Source: an uncultured Eubacteriales bacterium
GTDB lineage: Bacteria > Bacillota > Clostridia > Oscillospirales > Oscillospiraceae
Direction: 5' to 3'
Assembly (NCBI GenBank): GCA_900551495.1
Contig: URWG01000007.1
Coordinates: 1-23,567 of the forward strand
Length of the DNA: 23,567 nucleotides
The position numbers and the translations under genes were made by a program. Positions 14,025 through 21,241 of the stretch are shown here, in pieces; position 1 is the stretch's first letter, and each line of letters starts with the position of its first letter. The notes under the pieces are model-generated. The model was not told the origin of the DNA, did no database searches, and saw only the letters and a list, made by a program, of their open reading frames with translations.

Positions 14025-16268
14025 TTACAGCTCCATCGTAATTTGTTTTTCCTCTGCGTCCTCCTCCTTGAGCAGTGCGCCGACTGCGGGAAGGGTTCGG
14101 GTACGGTAGCGTGCGGCGTTGACGATGCCGCTCTTTTCCAACAGCGCCGCCTTATGCAGCGTTGCCTTGCGCTTGAGCGTCAGTACGGCGACGCCCTGCG
14201 TGGAACGCGTGGTCTTGGCGGCGATCTGTGCCGTCGAGAAGATGAGTGCGCGTCCCTCGGTCGAGTAGAGCACGAGCTGCGTGTCCTCGCGGAGCAGGAA
14301 GGCGGCGACCAGCGGGCTTTTGTCGCAGTAGGCGCCGGTGAGCTTGCGGCGGTTGGATTTGGTTTGATAAGCGGAAAGCTCCACCTTGGCGACCTTGCCG
14401 TTTTCATAGACGAACAGCATATTGCCGCTGTAGTCGGCGGGGAAGCAGACCTGCGCCACGTTCTCGCCCTCGTCAAAGCCGAGCTTCGCGGGCAGGAAGT
14501 CGCCGAGGACGGATGCCTTGCTGTCCTCAAAGTCGCTGCACCGCGCCTTGTAGACTTGATAGCGGTCGGTAAACACCAAAAGCTCGGCGGCGTTGGAGGT
14601 TTCCAGCGAGAAACGAAGTCCGTCGCCCTCCTTGAATTTCTGCTCGCCCGACATACGGAGCGATTGCGGTGTGATCTTCTTAAAATAACCCTTGTTGGAG
14701 ACAAAGACGGTCACGGGGTAGTCGGACACCGTCTCCTCCTCGTCGGGCAGGGCGTTCTGCGCGTCGTAAACGATGCCCGTTTTGCGGTCGGCGCCGTATT
14801 TTTCGGCGATGGCATCCAGCTCCTGCACGATGAGCGCGCGGAGCTTTCGCTCGCTTTTCAGCGTATCCTCCAGCGCGGCGATCTCCTGTGCCAGTGCATC
14901 GACCTCCTGCGTGCGCTTGAGGATGTATTCCTTGTTGATGTTGCGCAGCCTGATCTCGGCGACAAATTCCGCCTGAAGCTTGTCGATGCCGAAGCCGATC
15001 ATCAGGTTCGGCACGACCTCGGCGTCGGACTCCGTCTCGCGGATGATGCGGATCGCCTTGTCGATGTCCAGCAGGATGCGCTTGAGACCCTTGAGCAGAT
15101 GGAGCTTGTCCGCCTTTTTCTGCTTCTGGAAATACAGGCGGCGGCGAACACATTCGGTGCGCCACGCCGTCCATTCCTCGATGATCTCCCGCACGCCGAG
15201 CACCCGCGGCATTCCCGCGATGAGGATGTTGAAGTTGCAGCCGAAGGAATCCATCAGCGGCGTGGAGCGCATCAGCTTCTGCATCAGCTTTTCCGGATCG
15301 ACGCCGCGCTTGAGGTCGATGGTGAGCTTCAGACCGGAGAGGTCGGTTTCGTCGCGCATATCGGAGATCTCACGGATCTTGCCCGCCTTTATCAGCTCGG
15401 AAACCTTGTCGATGACCGCTTCGCTCGTGGTGGTGTAGGGGATCTCGTAGATTTCGATGAGGTTGCCCTCTTTGCTGTAGCGCCAGCGGGCGCGGAGCTT
15501 GACACTGCCGCGTCCCGTGCGGTAGATCTCCTCCATTTCTGCCGCGTTATAGAGAATTTCACCGCCCGTGGAAAAGTCCGGCGCGGGCAGATACTCCATC
15601 AGGTCGCAGTCGGGATTCTTGATCCATGCAGCCGTCGCCTTGCAGACCTCGCGGAGATTGAACGAGCAGATGTTGCTCGCCATGCCGACGGCGATACCCA
15701 TATTCGCCGAGACGAGAACGTTCGGGAATGCCGTGGGCAGGAGCGTCGGCTCGGGCATGGTGTTGTCGTAGTTATCCACAAAATCGACCGTCTCGCTGTC
15801 GATCTCGCGGAAAATCTCATTGCAGATCGGCTCGAGCTTTGCCTCCGTATAACGCGACGCCGCATACGCCATGTCGCGGGAGTAGACCTTGCCGAAGTTG
15901 CCCTTGGAGTCCACGAACGGCACGAGCAGCGACTCGTTGCCCCGCGACAGACGCACCATTGTTTCGTAAATTGCCGCGTCGCCGTGCGGATTCAGGCGCA
16001 TGGTCTGCCCGACGATGTTCGCGGATTTCGTCCGCCCGCCGTTCAGCAGCCCCATCTTGTACATCGTGTACAGGAGCTTGCGGTGCGAGGGCTTGAAGCC
16101 GTCGATCTCCGGAATGGCACGCGACACGATGACGCTCATCGCGTAGGGCATATAGTTTACCGTCAGGGTGTCGGTGATCGGCTGCTCGAGCACCTCCGCC
16201 CGCAGTCCCATCACGCGATCGCTCTCGGAATTTTTTTGAATTGTCGGTTCCTTCTTCTTTCTTGCCAT
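14025..16268 (-). CDS. parC: Type IIA DNA topoisomerase subunit A (ParC/GyrA-like, divergent Clostridia type)
   Basis: This 747-residue protein is the DNA breakage-reunion subunit. It contains the winged-helix region with DGFKPSHRKLLY, NPHGDAAIYET, and the catalytic tyrosine in AASRYTEAKL (Tyr140, equivalent to E. coli GyrA Tyr122), then the tower and coiled-coil parts and a C-terminal beta-pinwheel-like region. At the quinolone-binding position equivalent to GyrA Ser83 it carries Ala98, and Glu102 replaces Asp87. The start at 16268 (MARKKK) is preferred over 16280 because GGAG sits 6 nt before it. It is the partner of the parE-like gene, from which it is separated by the heptamer-flanked cassette. 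It is called parC because it is shorter and more divergent than typical GyrA; the GyrA/ParC distinction is not proven. Confidence 0.88.
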   Translation of the reverse strand: MARKKKEPTIQKNSESDRVMGLRAEVLEQPITDTLTVNYMPYAMSVIVSRAIPEIDGFKPSHRKLLYTMYKMGLLNGGRTKSANIVGQTMRLNPHGDAAIYETMVRLSRGNESLLVPFVDSKGNFGKVYSRDMAYAASRYTEAKLEPICNEIFREIDSETVDFVDNYDNTMPEPTLLPTAFPNVLVSANMGIAVGMASNICSFNLREVCKATAAWIKNPDCDLMEYLPAPDFSTGGEILYNAAEMEEIYRTGRGSVKLRARWRYSKEGNLIEIYEIPYTTTSEAVIDKVSELIKAGKIREISDMRDETDLSGLKLTIDLKRGVDPEKLMQKLMRSTPLMDSFGCNFNILIAGMPRVLGVREIIEEWTAWRTECVRRRLYFQKQKKADKLHLLKGLKRILLDIDKAIRIIRETESDAEVVPNLMIGFGIDKLQAEFVAEIRLRNINKEYILKRTQEVDALAQEIAALEDTLKSERKLRALIVQELDAIAEKYGADRKTGIVYDAQNALPDEEETVSDYPVTVFVSNKGYFKKITPQSLRMSGEQKFKEGDGLRFSLETSNAAELLVFTDRYQVYKARCSDFEDSKASVLGDFLPAKLGFDEGENVAQVCFPADYSGNMLFVYENGKVAKVELSAYQTKSNRRKLTGAYCDKSPLVAAFLLREDTQLVLYSTEGRALIFSTAQIAAKTTRSTQGVAVLTLKRKATLHKAALLEKSGIVNAARYRTRTLPAVGALLKEEDAEEKQITMEL

Positions 16269-16289
16269 AAAACGCTCCATTATTGTTTC

Positions 16290-16782
16290 AGTGAACAGTG
16301 AATGGTGAACAGTGAATAGTGAATAATATTCCCTAACATCAACATTCTACTTATTTTCACGATGGTCTATTCTTTGTTGAAACTGGTGTTCTTTTGCGGT
16401 ATTCAGAGAAGCGGTCAGCAAACGCAGCACGGAGTTGCAAAGGGGTGGGAGCGAAGAGAAGCGTTCCGAAAAATTGTCCGTTTCTTTCAAAACGGTCAGC
16501 CAATATTCGGTTTCCGAGGCTTCCTTTAGTGCAATTTGGAGTTTGTTGATGAAATCTGCCCGACTGCTGGCATAGTTTGCCTCATGGACATTGGCGCCGA
16601 CGCTTGTACCGCTGCGCAGCAGCTGTTTGGACATGATATACTCATGCTTTTCGTCCATCAGCCACTTGCAGTATCTGACGGCTTCAATCGCCAGCGCGAT
16701 CGACAATTCCGATAGCTTATTTTTAACCATAGCAGTACCTCAATGGTGAATATTATTCACTGTTCACCATTCACTATTCACT
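16290..16782. mobile_element. Heptamer-repeat-bounded cassette carrying a four-helix-bundle gene
   Basis: The left arm has five tandem heptamers of the form RGTGAAY (16290-16324) followed by AATATT (16325-16330). The right arm has AATATT (16749-16754) followed by four heptamers of the form AYTCACY (16755-16782). The arms are therefore inverted repeats offset by about one heptamer unit. The only gene inside is the four-helix-bundle gene. The right end stops 3 bp before the parE stop codon and the left end lies about 10 bp upstream of the parC ribosome-binding site, so the cassette sits precisely in the spacer of a two-gene operon. No transposase is encoded, so mobility must be in trans or ancient. 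Confidence 0.7.
16347..16730 (-). CDS. Four-helix-bundle protein of the 23S rRNA intervening-sequence (IVP/S23, Avd-like) family
   Basis: This 127-residue helical protein matches the family of proteins first found encoded in 23S rRNA intervening sequences and related to Avd of diversity-generating retroelements. The family pattern is clear: an N-terminal helix LSELSIALAIEAVRYCKWL, the central KQLLRSGTSVGANVHEANYA, and then SRADFINKLQIALKEASETEYWL. The molecular role is unknown; family members form pentameric basic barrels that bind nucleic acid. The gene is richer in AT codons than its neighbours, lies between inverted heptamer repeats, and splits the topoisomerase pair, all consistent with acquisition as a cassette. 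The ATG at 16730 has GAGG 8-9 nt upstream, next to the right repeat arm. No reverse transcriptase or variable-repeat gene is present here. Confidence 0.9.
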   Translation of the reverse strand: MVKNKLSELSIALAIEAVRYCKWLMDEKHEYIMSKQLLRSGTSVGANVHEANYASSRADFINKLQIALKEASETEYWLTVLKETDNFSERFSSLPPLCNSVLRLLTASLNTAKEHQFQQRIDHRENK

Positions 16783-16785
16783 AAA

Positions 16786-18765
16786 TCAAGAAATGTCCGC
16801 AAGGTCGAGATATTGGCTTCCGTTTTCCGCAATATAATCCTTCCGACCCTGCAAATTGTCGCCGAGCAGGAGGTCGAAGTAGAGGGCGGTTTTTTCCGCG
16901 TCCTCCGGCATGACCTTAATCAGGCGGCGGGTGGCGGGGTTCATGGTCGTCAGCGCCATCATTTCGGGGTCGTTCTCGCCCAAGCCCTTGGAGCGGGAAA
17001 CGGTGCATTTCTGCCCCTCGATCGTGCGCAGAATGTCCGCCTTCTCCGCCTCACTGTAGGCAAACCAGGTATGCTCCCGCGTGTTGATCTCGAACAGGGG
17101 CGTTTCCGCGATATAGACGCAGCCCTCGCGGATGAGCGTCGGCACGAGGCGGTAGAGCATGGTGAGGATCAGGGTGCGGATCTGATAGCCGTCGTAGTCG
17201 GCATCGGTGCAGATGACGATTTTGTTCCAGCGGAGGTTCGTCAGGTCAAACTCCGCAATGTCCTTAACGCGCTTGTCGTGGACCTCGACCCCGCAGCCCA
17301 TGACCCGCAGAAGGTCGGTGATGATCTCGCTCTTAAAAATTCTGCCGTAATCCGCCTTGAGACAGTTGAGGATTTTGCCGCGGACGGGCATGATGCCCTG
17401 AAACTCCGCATCACGGGACAGCTTGACCGAGCCCATGGCGCTGTCGCCCTCGACGATATACAGCTCGCGCTTTTCCGCGTCGCGGCTGCGGCAATCGACG
17501 AACTTCTGCACGCGGTTGGAAATGTCCAGATTGCCGCTGAGCTTCTTTTTGACGGTGATGCGGGCGCGCTCCGCCGTTTCGCGGCTGCGCTTGTTGATGA
17601 GCACCTGATCGGCGATCTTGTCCGCCTCCGCCTTGTTCTCGATAAAATAGACCTGCAGGCGGCTGCGGAAGAACTCCGTCATTGCCTCTTGAATGAATTT
17701 ATTGTTGATGGATTTTTTCGTCTGATTCTCGTAGGAGGTCTGTGTGGAGAAGCAGTTGGTCACCAGCACGAGGCAGTCCGCGACGTCCTGGAACGTGATC
17801 TTCGATTCGTTTTTCGTGTATTTTCCCGTCTGCTTGAGGTAATTGTCGATGGCGTAGACAAAGCCGTTCCGCGCCGCCTTGTCCGGAGCGCCGCCGTGCT
17901 CGAGCCATGAGGAGTTGTGGTAGTATTCCAATCGGCTCAGGTCGCGGGAGAAGCAGACCGCCGCCGTGATCTTCACCTTGTACTCCGGCTTGTCCTCGCG
18001 GTCGCGACCCTTGCGCTCCGCCTCCCAATACTGCGGCATAGTGAAGGAATTGCCATCGGTCAGCTCGTTAATATAGTCCAAAATGCCCTTTTCGTAGCAG
18101 AACTCGGTGGTTTCAAACTTGCTGCCCACCTGATTGCGGAAGCGGAAGGTCACACCGGCGTTGACGACCGCCTGTCGCTTGAGCACGTCGAGGTAGTAGT
18201 CCGCGGGGATGTTGATGTCGGTAAAGACCTCCAAATCGGGCTTCCAGTGGAACAGGGAGCCGGTCTTTTTGCGGTCGGCAGGCTCCTTATTGAGCTTTCC
18301 GACGATATTGCCCTTTTCGAAATGGAGGGTGTATTTGAAGCCGTCGCGGTAGATGCGTGCATCGAAATATTCCGAGGCGTACTGCGTGGCGCAGGAGCCG
18401 AGTCCGTTCAGACCGAGGCTGTATTCGTAGTTATCGCCGTCGATGTTGTTGTATTTGCCGCCGGCGTACATCTCGCAGAACACCAGCTCCCAGTTGTAGC
18501 GCTGCTCCTTCTCGTTCCAGTCCACGGGGCAGCCGCGCCCGAAGTCCTCGACCTCGATGCTCTTGTCCGCGTAGCGTGTCACGATAATCAGATCGCCGTG
18601 CCCCTCGCGCGCCTCGTCGATGGCGTTGGAGAGAATTTCAAAAACGGCGTGCTCGCAGCCGGTCAGATCGTCCGAGCCGAAAATAACGGCGGGGCGCTTT
18701 CGGACGCGGTCGGCGCCCTTGAGACTGCTGATGCTCTCGTTTCCGTAGGTTTGCTTCTTTGCCAT
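16786..18765 (-). CDS. parE: Type IIA DNA topoisomerase subunit B (ParE/GyrB-like, divergent Clostridia type)
   Basis: This 659-residue ATPase subunit of a gyrase/topoisomerase IV-type enzyme shows the GHKL ATP-binding site with general base Glu43 and Asn47 in FEILSNAIDEA, the glycine-rich GRGCP, and the ATP lid GLNGLGSCATQYAS. The transducer domain follows, then the TOPRIM domain with Glu439 in VEGDSAMGS, PVRGKILN, and the metal-binding TDADYDG (Asp521/523/525). Substitutions in usually invariant motifs (EGDSAMG for EGDSAGG, TDADYDG for TDADVDG) mark it as the divergent second copy common in Clostridia. GAGGA precedes the ATG by 6 nt. It is first in an operon with the cassette gene, parC, the YitT-like gene and possibly the lipoprotein. 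Confidence 0.88.
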   Translation of the reverse strand: MAKKQTYGNESISSLKGADRVRKRPAVIFGSDDLTGCEHAVFEILSNAIDEAREGHGDLIIVTRYADKSIEVEDFGRGCPVDWNEKEQRYNWELVFCEMYAGGKYNNIDGDNYEYSLGLNGLGSCATQYASEYFDARIYRDGFKYTLHFEKGNIVGKLNKEPADRKKTGSLFHWKPDLEVFTDINIPADYYLDVLKRQAVVNAGVTFRFRNQVGSKFETTEFCYEKGILDYINELTDGNSFTMPQYWEAERKGRDREDKPEYKVKITAAVCFSRDLSRLEYYHNSSWLEHGGAPDKAARNGFVYAIDNYLKQTGKYTKNESKITFQDVADCLVLVTNCFSTQTSYENQTKKSINNKFIQEAMTEFFRSRLQVYFIENKAEADKIADQVLINKRSRETAERARITVKKKLSGNLDISNRVQKFVDCRSRDAEKRELYIVEGDSAMGSVKLSRDAEFQGIMPVRGKILNCLKADYGRIFKSEIITDLLRVMGCGVEVHDKRVKDIAEFDLTNLRWNKIVICTDADYDGYQIRTLILTMLYRLVPTLIREGCVYIAETPLFEINTREHTWFAYSEAEKADILRTIEGQKCTVSRSKGLGENDPEMMALTTMNPATRRLIKVMPEDAEKTALYFDLLLGDNLQGRKDYIAENGSQYLDLADIS

Positions 18766-18807
18766 AGCTCTTCCTCACACATTTTGTGTACAAATTCGCA
18801 TAATAAA

Positions 18808-18823
18808 CCACTATATATAGATA
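18808..18823 (+). promoter_or_regulatory. NrdR-box-like site at the parE promoter
   Basis: The site CCACTATATATAGATA matches 12 of 16 consensus positions of the NrdR box, with an intact core. Its first 13 bases equal those of the nrdD box at 466-481 except for one A/T exchange. It lies immediately downstream of the -10, over the predicted transcription start. A 13-bp palindrome ACACATTTTGTGT at 18777-18789 lies about 32 bp away but has the wrong internal spacing for a second NrdR box. Confidence 0.42.
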
Positions 18824-18824
18824 C

Positions 18825-18853
18825 AGTATATCCCGTTTTCCGAAAAATGTCAA
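18825..18853 (-). promoter_or_regulatory. parE operon promoter
   Basis: On the minus strand a perfect -35 TTGACA (18848-18853) is followed after exactly 17 nt by -10 TATACT (18825-18830). The predicted start near 18818 gives a leader of about 50 nt. The terminator at 18860-18888 lies immediately upstream and isolates this promoter from the murC operon. Confidence 0.87.
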
Positions 18854-18859
18854 TGCGCA

Positions 18860-18888
18860 AAAAAGGGACGTCAAAGACGTCCCTTTTT
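18860..18888. terminator. Bidirectional terminator between murC operon and parE operon
   Basis: A perfect stem GGGACGTC/GACGTCCC with loop AAA is flanked by AAAAA on the left and TTTTT on the right, the textbook form of a bidirectional rho-independent terminator. It should end transcripts coming from murC on the minus strand. Confidence 0.9.
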
Positions 18889-18890
18889 CC

Positions 18891-19141
18891 AGCGTGTCGA
18901 AAAACCCTTTTCGGCACGCTGACAGACTGCGAAAAAGTTCGGAAGACAAGCAACTCACACCCGTCGGCGTACATAGGTACGGTAGGGCGTGAGTTGCGCA
19001 GTAAGTCAAAATCCTTGCGAAGCAAGCCTGTTTTTGACTATAAAGTTCGGAATTCTCCGTTTTTGCAAATCAAAACGCAGAGAACAAAACCCCATAAATT
19101 GTTAACCGATTTTGACGATTACGGACTTTTTTGACAGTCTG
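18891..19141. repeat. Hairpin-rich spacer with inverted CAGACTG-type ends
   Basis: Three nested or consecutive structures fill the murC-parE gap. GCGTGTCGAAAA/TTTTCGGCACGC (18892-18919) forms a 12-bp stem with one G-T pair. CAACTCAC...GTGAGTTG (about 18951-18996) encloses an inner CGTAC/GTACG hairpin. AGTCAAAA/TTTTTGACT encloses TTGC/GCAA (about 19007-19041). The segment is bounded by CAGACTGCGAAAAAGTTCGG (18923-18942, plus) and CAGACTGTCAAAAAAGTCCG (19122-19141, minus), which match at 16-17 of 20 positions in inverted orientation. No gene or recognised RNA family is visible. Confidence 0.6.
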
Positions 19142-19177
19142 AGCGCCGGAAGCGTCCCAATTTGTCGGAAAACGGCG

Positions 19178-20539
19178 TTACTCTTTCAGCAGCAGCTCGC
19201 CCGCCTTGTAGATGTCGCCCGCGCCGACGGTGAGGATAATGTCGCCCTCCTGCGCGACGGAGCGCAGATACTCCGCGACCTCGGGCAGCGTTTCAAAAAA
19301 CACCGCGCCGGGAATCTCCCGCGCCAGATCGCGCGAAGAAATGCCGATTTTGTTGCTCTCGCGGGCGGCATAGATCTCCGCCAGCACCGCAATGTCCACG
19401 CGCTTCAGCTCCGCAACAAAGTCGGAAAACAGCGCCTTGGTGCGCGTGTAGGTGTGCGGCTGGAAGGCGAGGATGATACGGCGGAAGCCCATGGTTTTCA
19501 CCGCGTCGATCAGCGCGTGCAGCTCGCCGGGATGATGTGCGTAGTCGTCATAGACTGCCGCGCCGTGGTAGCTGCCCTTGCGCTCAAGCCGTCTGCCCGC
19601 GCCGGTGAAGGATTCCAGCCCTGCCGAGACCGCCGCGCCGTCCACATTCATCACATAGGCTGCGGCTGCGGCAGCCAGCGCGTTGTAGACGTTATGGCGT
19701 CCGTAGACGTTCAGGTGCACATGGCAATACCTCTTGCCGAAGCAGAGCACGTCGAACGAGCGGAAGTCCTCCGAGAGATTCTCGGCGCGGATGTCGTTCT
19801 TTTCGCCCAGACCGAAGGAGATATAGTGCAGGTCCTCCAGCGTCTGAACGGTGTTTCGGTCGTCGCCGTTGGCAATGACGTGACCCGTGCGGGGCACCAA
19901 GCCGGCGAACTTGCGGAACGAACACTCTACGGCGGCAAGGTCCTTGAAATAGTCCAAATGATCCGCCTCAATATTGCTGATGATTGCGACGGTCGGGTAG
20001 AAATTCAGGAAGGAATCGCAGTATTCGCAGCTCTCCATGATGATGGTGTCGCCGTTTCCGACACGGTGACCGGCGTGCAGCAGGGGCAGATAGCCGCCGA
20101 GCATGACGGTCGGGTCGCGCTGCGCCTCCATGAAAATATGGGTAATCATGGCGGTTGTTGTGGTCTTGCCGTGCGTGCCGGAGATGCAGATCGCGTTCTT
20201 GTACTCCCGCATGATAAGCCCCCATGCCTGCGCGCGCTCAAAGACGGGAATTCCCATTGCGCGGGCGGCGGCGATCTCGGGATTGTCGTTATGGGCGGCG
20301 GCGGTGCGGATAATGCAGTCCGCGCCCTTGATATTCTCGGCACTGTGACCGATGTGCACCGTGATCCCCTTGGCGATCAGCTCATCGGTGGAGACGGAGG
20401 CGTTCATATCCGAGCCGGTGACGGTCATGCCCATCCCGCGCAGCACCAGCCCCAGCGGACGCATGGAGACGCCGCCGATGCCGATCAGATGGATGTGCTT
20501 GCCGGGAACAAGGTAGGTATCCAAAGATTTTCGCGCCAC
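19178..20539 (-). CDS. murC: UDP-N-acetylmuramate--L-alanine ligase
   Basis: This 453-residue cytoplasmic Mur ligase adds the first amino acid, L-Ala, to UDP-MurNAc. It has the N-terminal Rossmann motif LIGIGGVSM (about 18-26), the ATP-binding loop SGTHGKTTTT (from residue 120), the catalytic acidic region SNIEADHLDYF, and the C-terminal DDYAHHPGE motif with FQPHTYTRT typical of MurC. Length is normal. The GTG at 20539 is chosen because AAGGGGAGGG (20546-20555) lies 6 nt upstream; an ATG at 20578 lies within a hairpin and would add 13 non-conserved residues. It follows the pseudouridine synthase gene after 57 nt containing a hairpin, so it may be cotranscribed with partial attenuation. Confidence 0.96.
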   Translation of the reverse strand: MARKSLDTYLVPGKHIHLIGIGGVSMRPLGLVLRGMGMTVTGSDMNASVSTDELIAKGITVHIGHSAENIKGADCIIRTAAAHNDNPEIAAARAMGIPVFERAQAWGLIMREYKNAICISGTHGKTTTTAMITHIFMEAQRDPTVMLGGYLPLLHAGHRVGNGDTIIMESCEYCDSFLNFYPTVAIISNIEADHLDYFKDLAAVECSFRKFAGLVPRTGHVIANGDDRNTVQTLEDLHYISFGLGEKNDIRAENLSEDFRSFDVLCFGKRYCHVHLNVYGRHNVYNALAAAAAAYVMNVDGAAVSAGLESFTGAGRRLERKGSYHGAAVYDDYAHHPGELHALIDAVKTMGFRRIILAFQPHTYTRTKALFSDFVAELKRVDIAVLAEIYAARESNKIGISSRDLAREIPGAVFFETLPEVAEYLRSVAQEGDIILTVGAGDIYKAGELLLKE

Positions 20540-20567
20540 GAAAAGCCCTCCCCTTGAAAAAACGAAA

Positions 20568-20592
20568 TTGCAGGGCATTTGCAGCCCTGCAA
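20568..20592 (-). terminator. Hairpin (terminator or attenuator) between the pseudouridine synthase gene and murC
   Basis: TTGCAGGGC/GCCCTGCAA forms a perfect 9-bp stem with a 7-nt loop. On the minus strand it is followed by AATTTCGTTTTTTC, an interrupted T-tract. It lies 4 nt after the upstream stop and about 15 nt before the murC ribosome-binding site. I find no clear new promoter between it and murC, so partial read-through is more likely than full termination. Confidence 0.55.
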
Positions 20593-20596
20593 AACA

Positions 20597-21241
20597 TTAT
20601 AATACAATTTCGTCGGTTTTACAAGCGGAAAACGCCTGCGGCAGGAAATTCTCCGGCAGCGTGAAGGTCATTTTCCGCCCGTCGGGGTGGGGAAACGTCA
20701 GCCGAAACGCCCAAAGCCCCAACGGACCGTCGGTTTTCGCGCCGTACTTTCGGTCGCCTCGGAGCGGGAAGCCCCGCGAGGCAAACTGGACGCGAATCTG
20801 ATGCGTCCGACCGGTGTGCAGACGGACAAGCACAAGCCCGCCGTCCGACACGCGGTAGGAAAGCCGCGCGGGGCGGACGCCGTTTCGCTTCCGACGGACG
20901 ACATAGGTCTTGTTCTTCACGCGGTCGTGATAGAGCAGATCGTTCATTTCACTCTGCGGCGGGGTCGGCGGCGTTTCGCACAGCGCGAAATATTCCTTAC
21001 AGAAGCCGTCCGTTCCCATTGCGGCGGTCAGTGCGGCTGCTGCCTCCCGCGTCTTGGCGAACACCATCAGCCCCAATGTCTCACGGTCCAGCCGATGGAC
21101 GGGATAGACTGTCCGCGGCGCGAGAAGGTCCGCCATGGAGCGCTTGCCCGACGCATCTGCCGCCGAGAGAACGCCGCGCGGCTTGACGCACACGACAAGC
21201 GCCGCGTCCTCGAACAGGACGACAGCTTCCGCGTCGCTCAT
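20597..21241 (-). CDS. RluA-family pseudouridine synthase (no S4 domain)
   Basis: This 214-residue enzyme isomerises uridine to pseudouridine in RNA. The RluA-family motif II reads HRLDRETLGL with catalytic Asp52, followed by KTREAAAAL and the C-terminal motif LHTGRTHQIRVQFA with RGFPLRGDRKYG. The protein is short and has no N-terminal S4 RNA-binding domain, as in the RluA/TruC-type subgroup, so the target (rRNA or tRNA position) cannot be told. The ATG at 21241 overlaps the upstream stop by 4 nt (ATGA), making it the third gene of the nucleoside phosphorylase operon. Confidence 0.88.
   Translation of the reverse strand: MSDAEAVVLFEDAALVVCVKPRGVLSAADASGKRSMADLLAPRTVYPVHRLDRETLGLMVFAKTREAAAALTAAMGTDGFCKEYFALCETPPTPPQSEMNDLLYHDRVKNKTYVVRRKRNGVRPARLSYRVSDGGLVLVRLHTGRTHQIRVQFASRGFPLRGDRKYGAKTDGPLGLWAFRLTFPHPDGRKMTFTLPENFLPQAFSACKTDEIVL

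Noticed and set aside
15766..15782. A DnaA-box-like TTATCCACA inside parC
   Set aside because: It is a single perfect match inside a coding region (codons for VDNYDN), with no cluster of boxes or AT-rich unwinding region nearby, so it is not evidence of an origin.
13887..16301. An 804-codon open frame on the plus strand opposite parC
   Set aside because: It is the antisense shadow of a GC-rich gene. The minus-strand frame has clear topoisomerase motifs, while the plus-strand product is low-complexity, His/Arg/Asp-rich and has no ribosome-binding site.
16347..16730. Diversity-generating retroelement, suggested by the Avd-like protein
   Set aside because: No reverse transcriptase, template repeat or variable-repeat target gene is present in the window; only the accessory-type fold is shared.
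18777..18789. ACACATTTTGTGT as a second NrdR box
   Set aside because: It is a perfect 13-bp palindrome, but the arms are 3 bp apart instead of 6 and the ATAT core is missing. It is recorded only as a possible independent site or leader hairpin.
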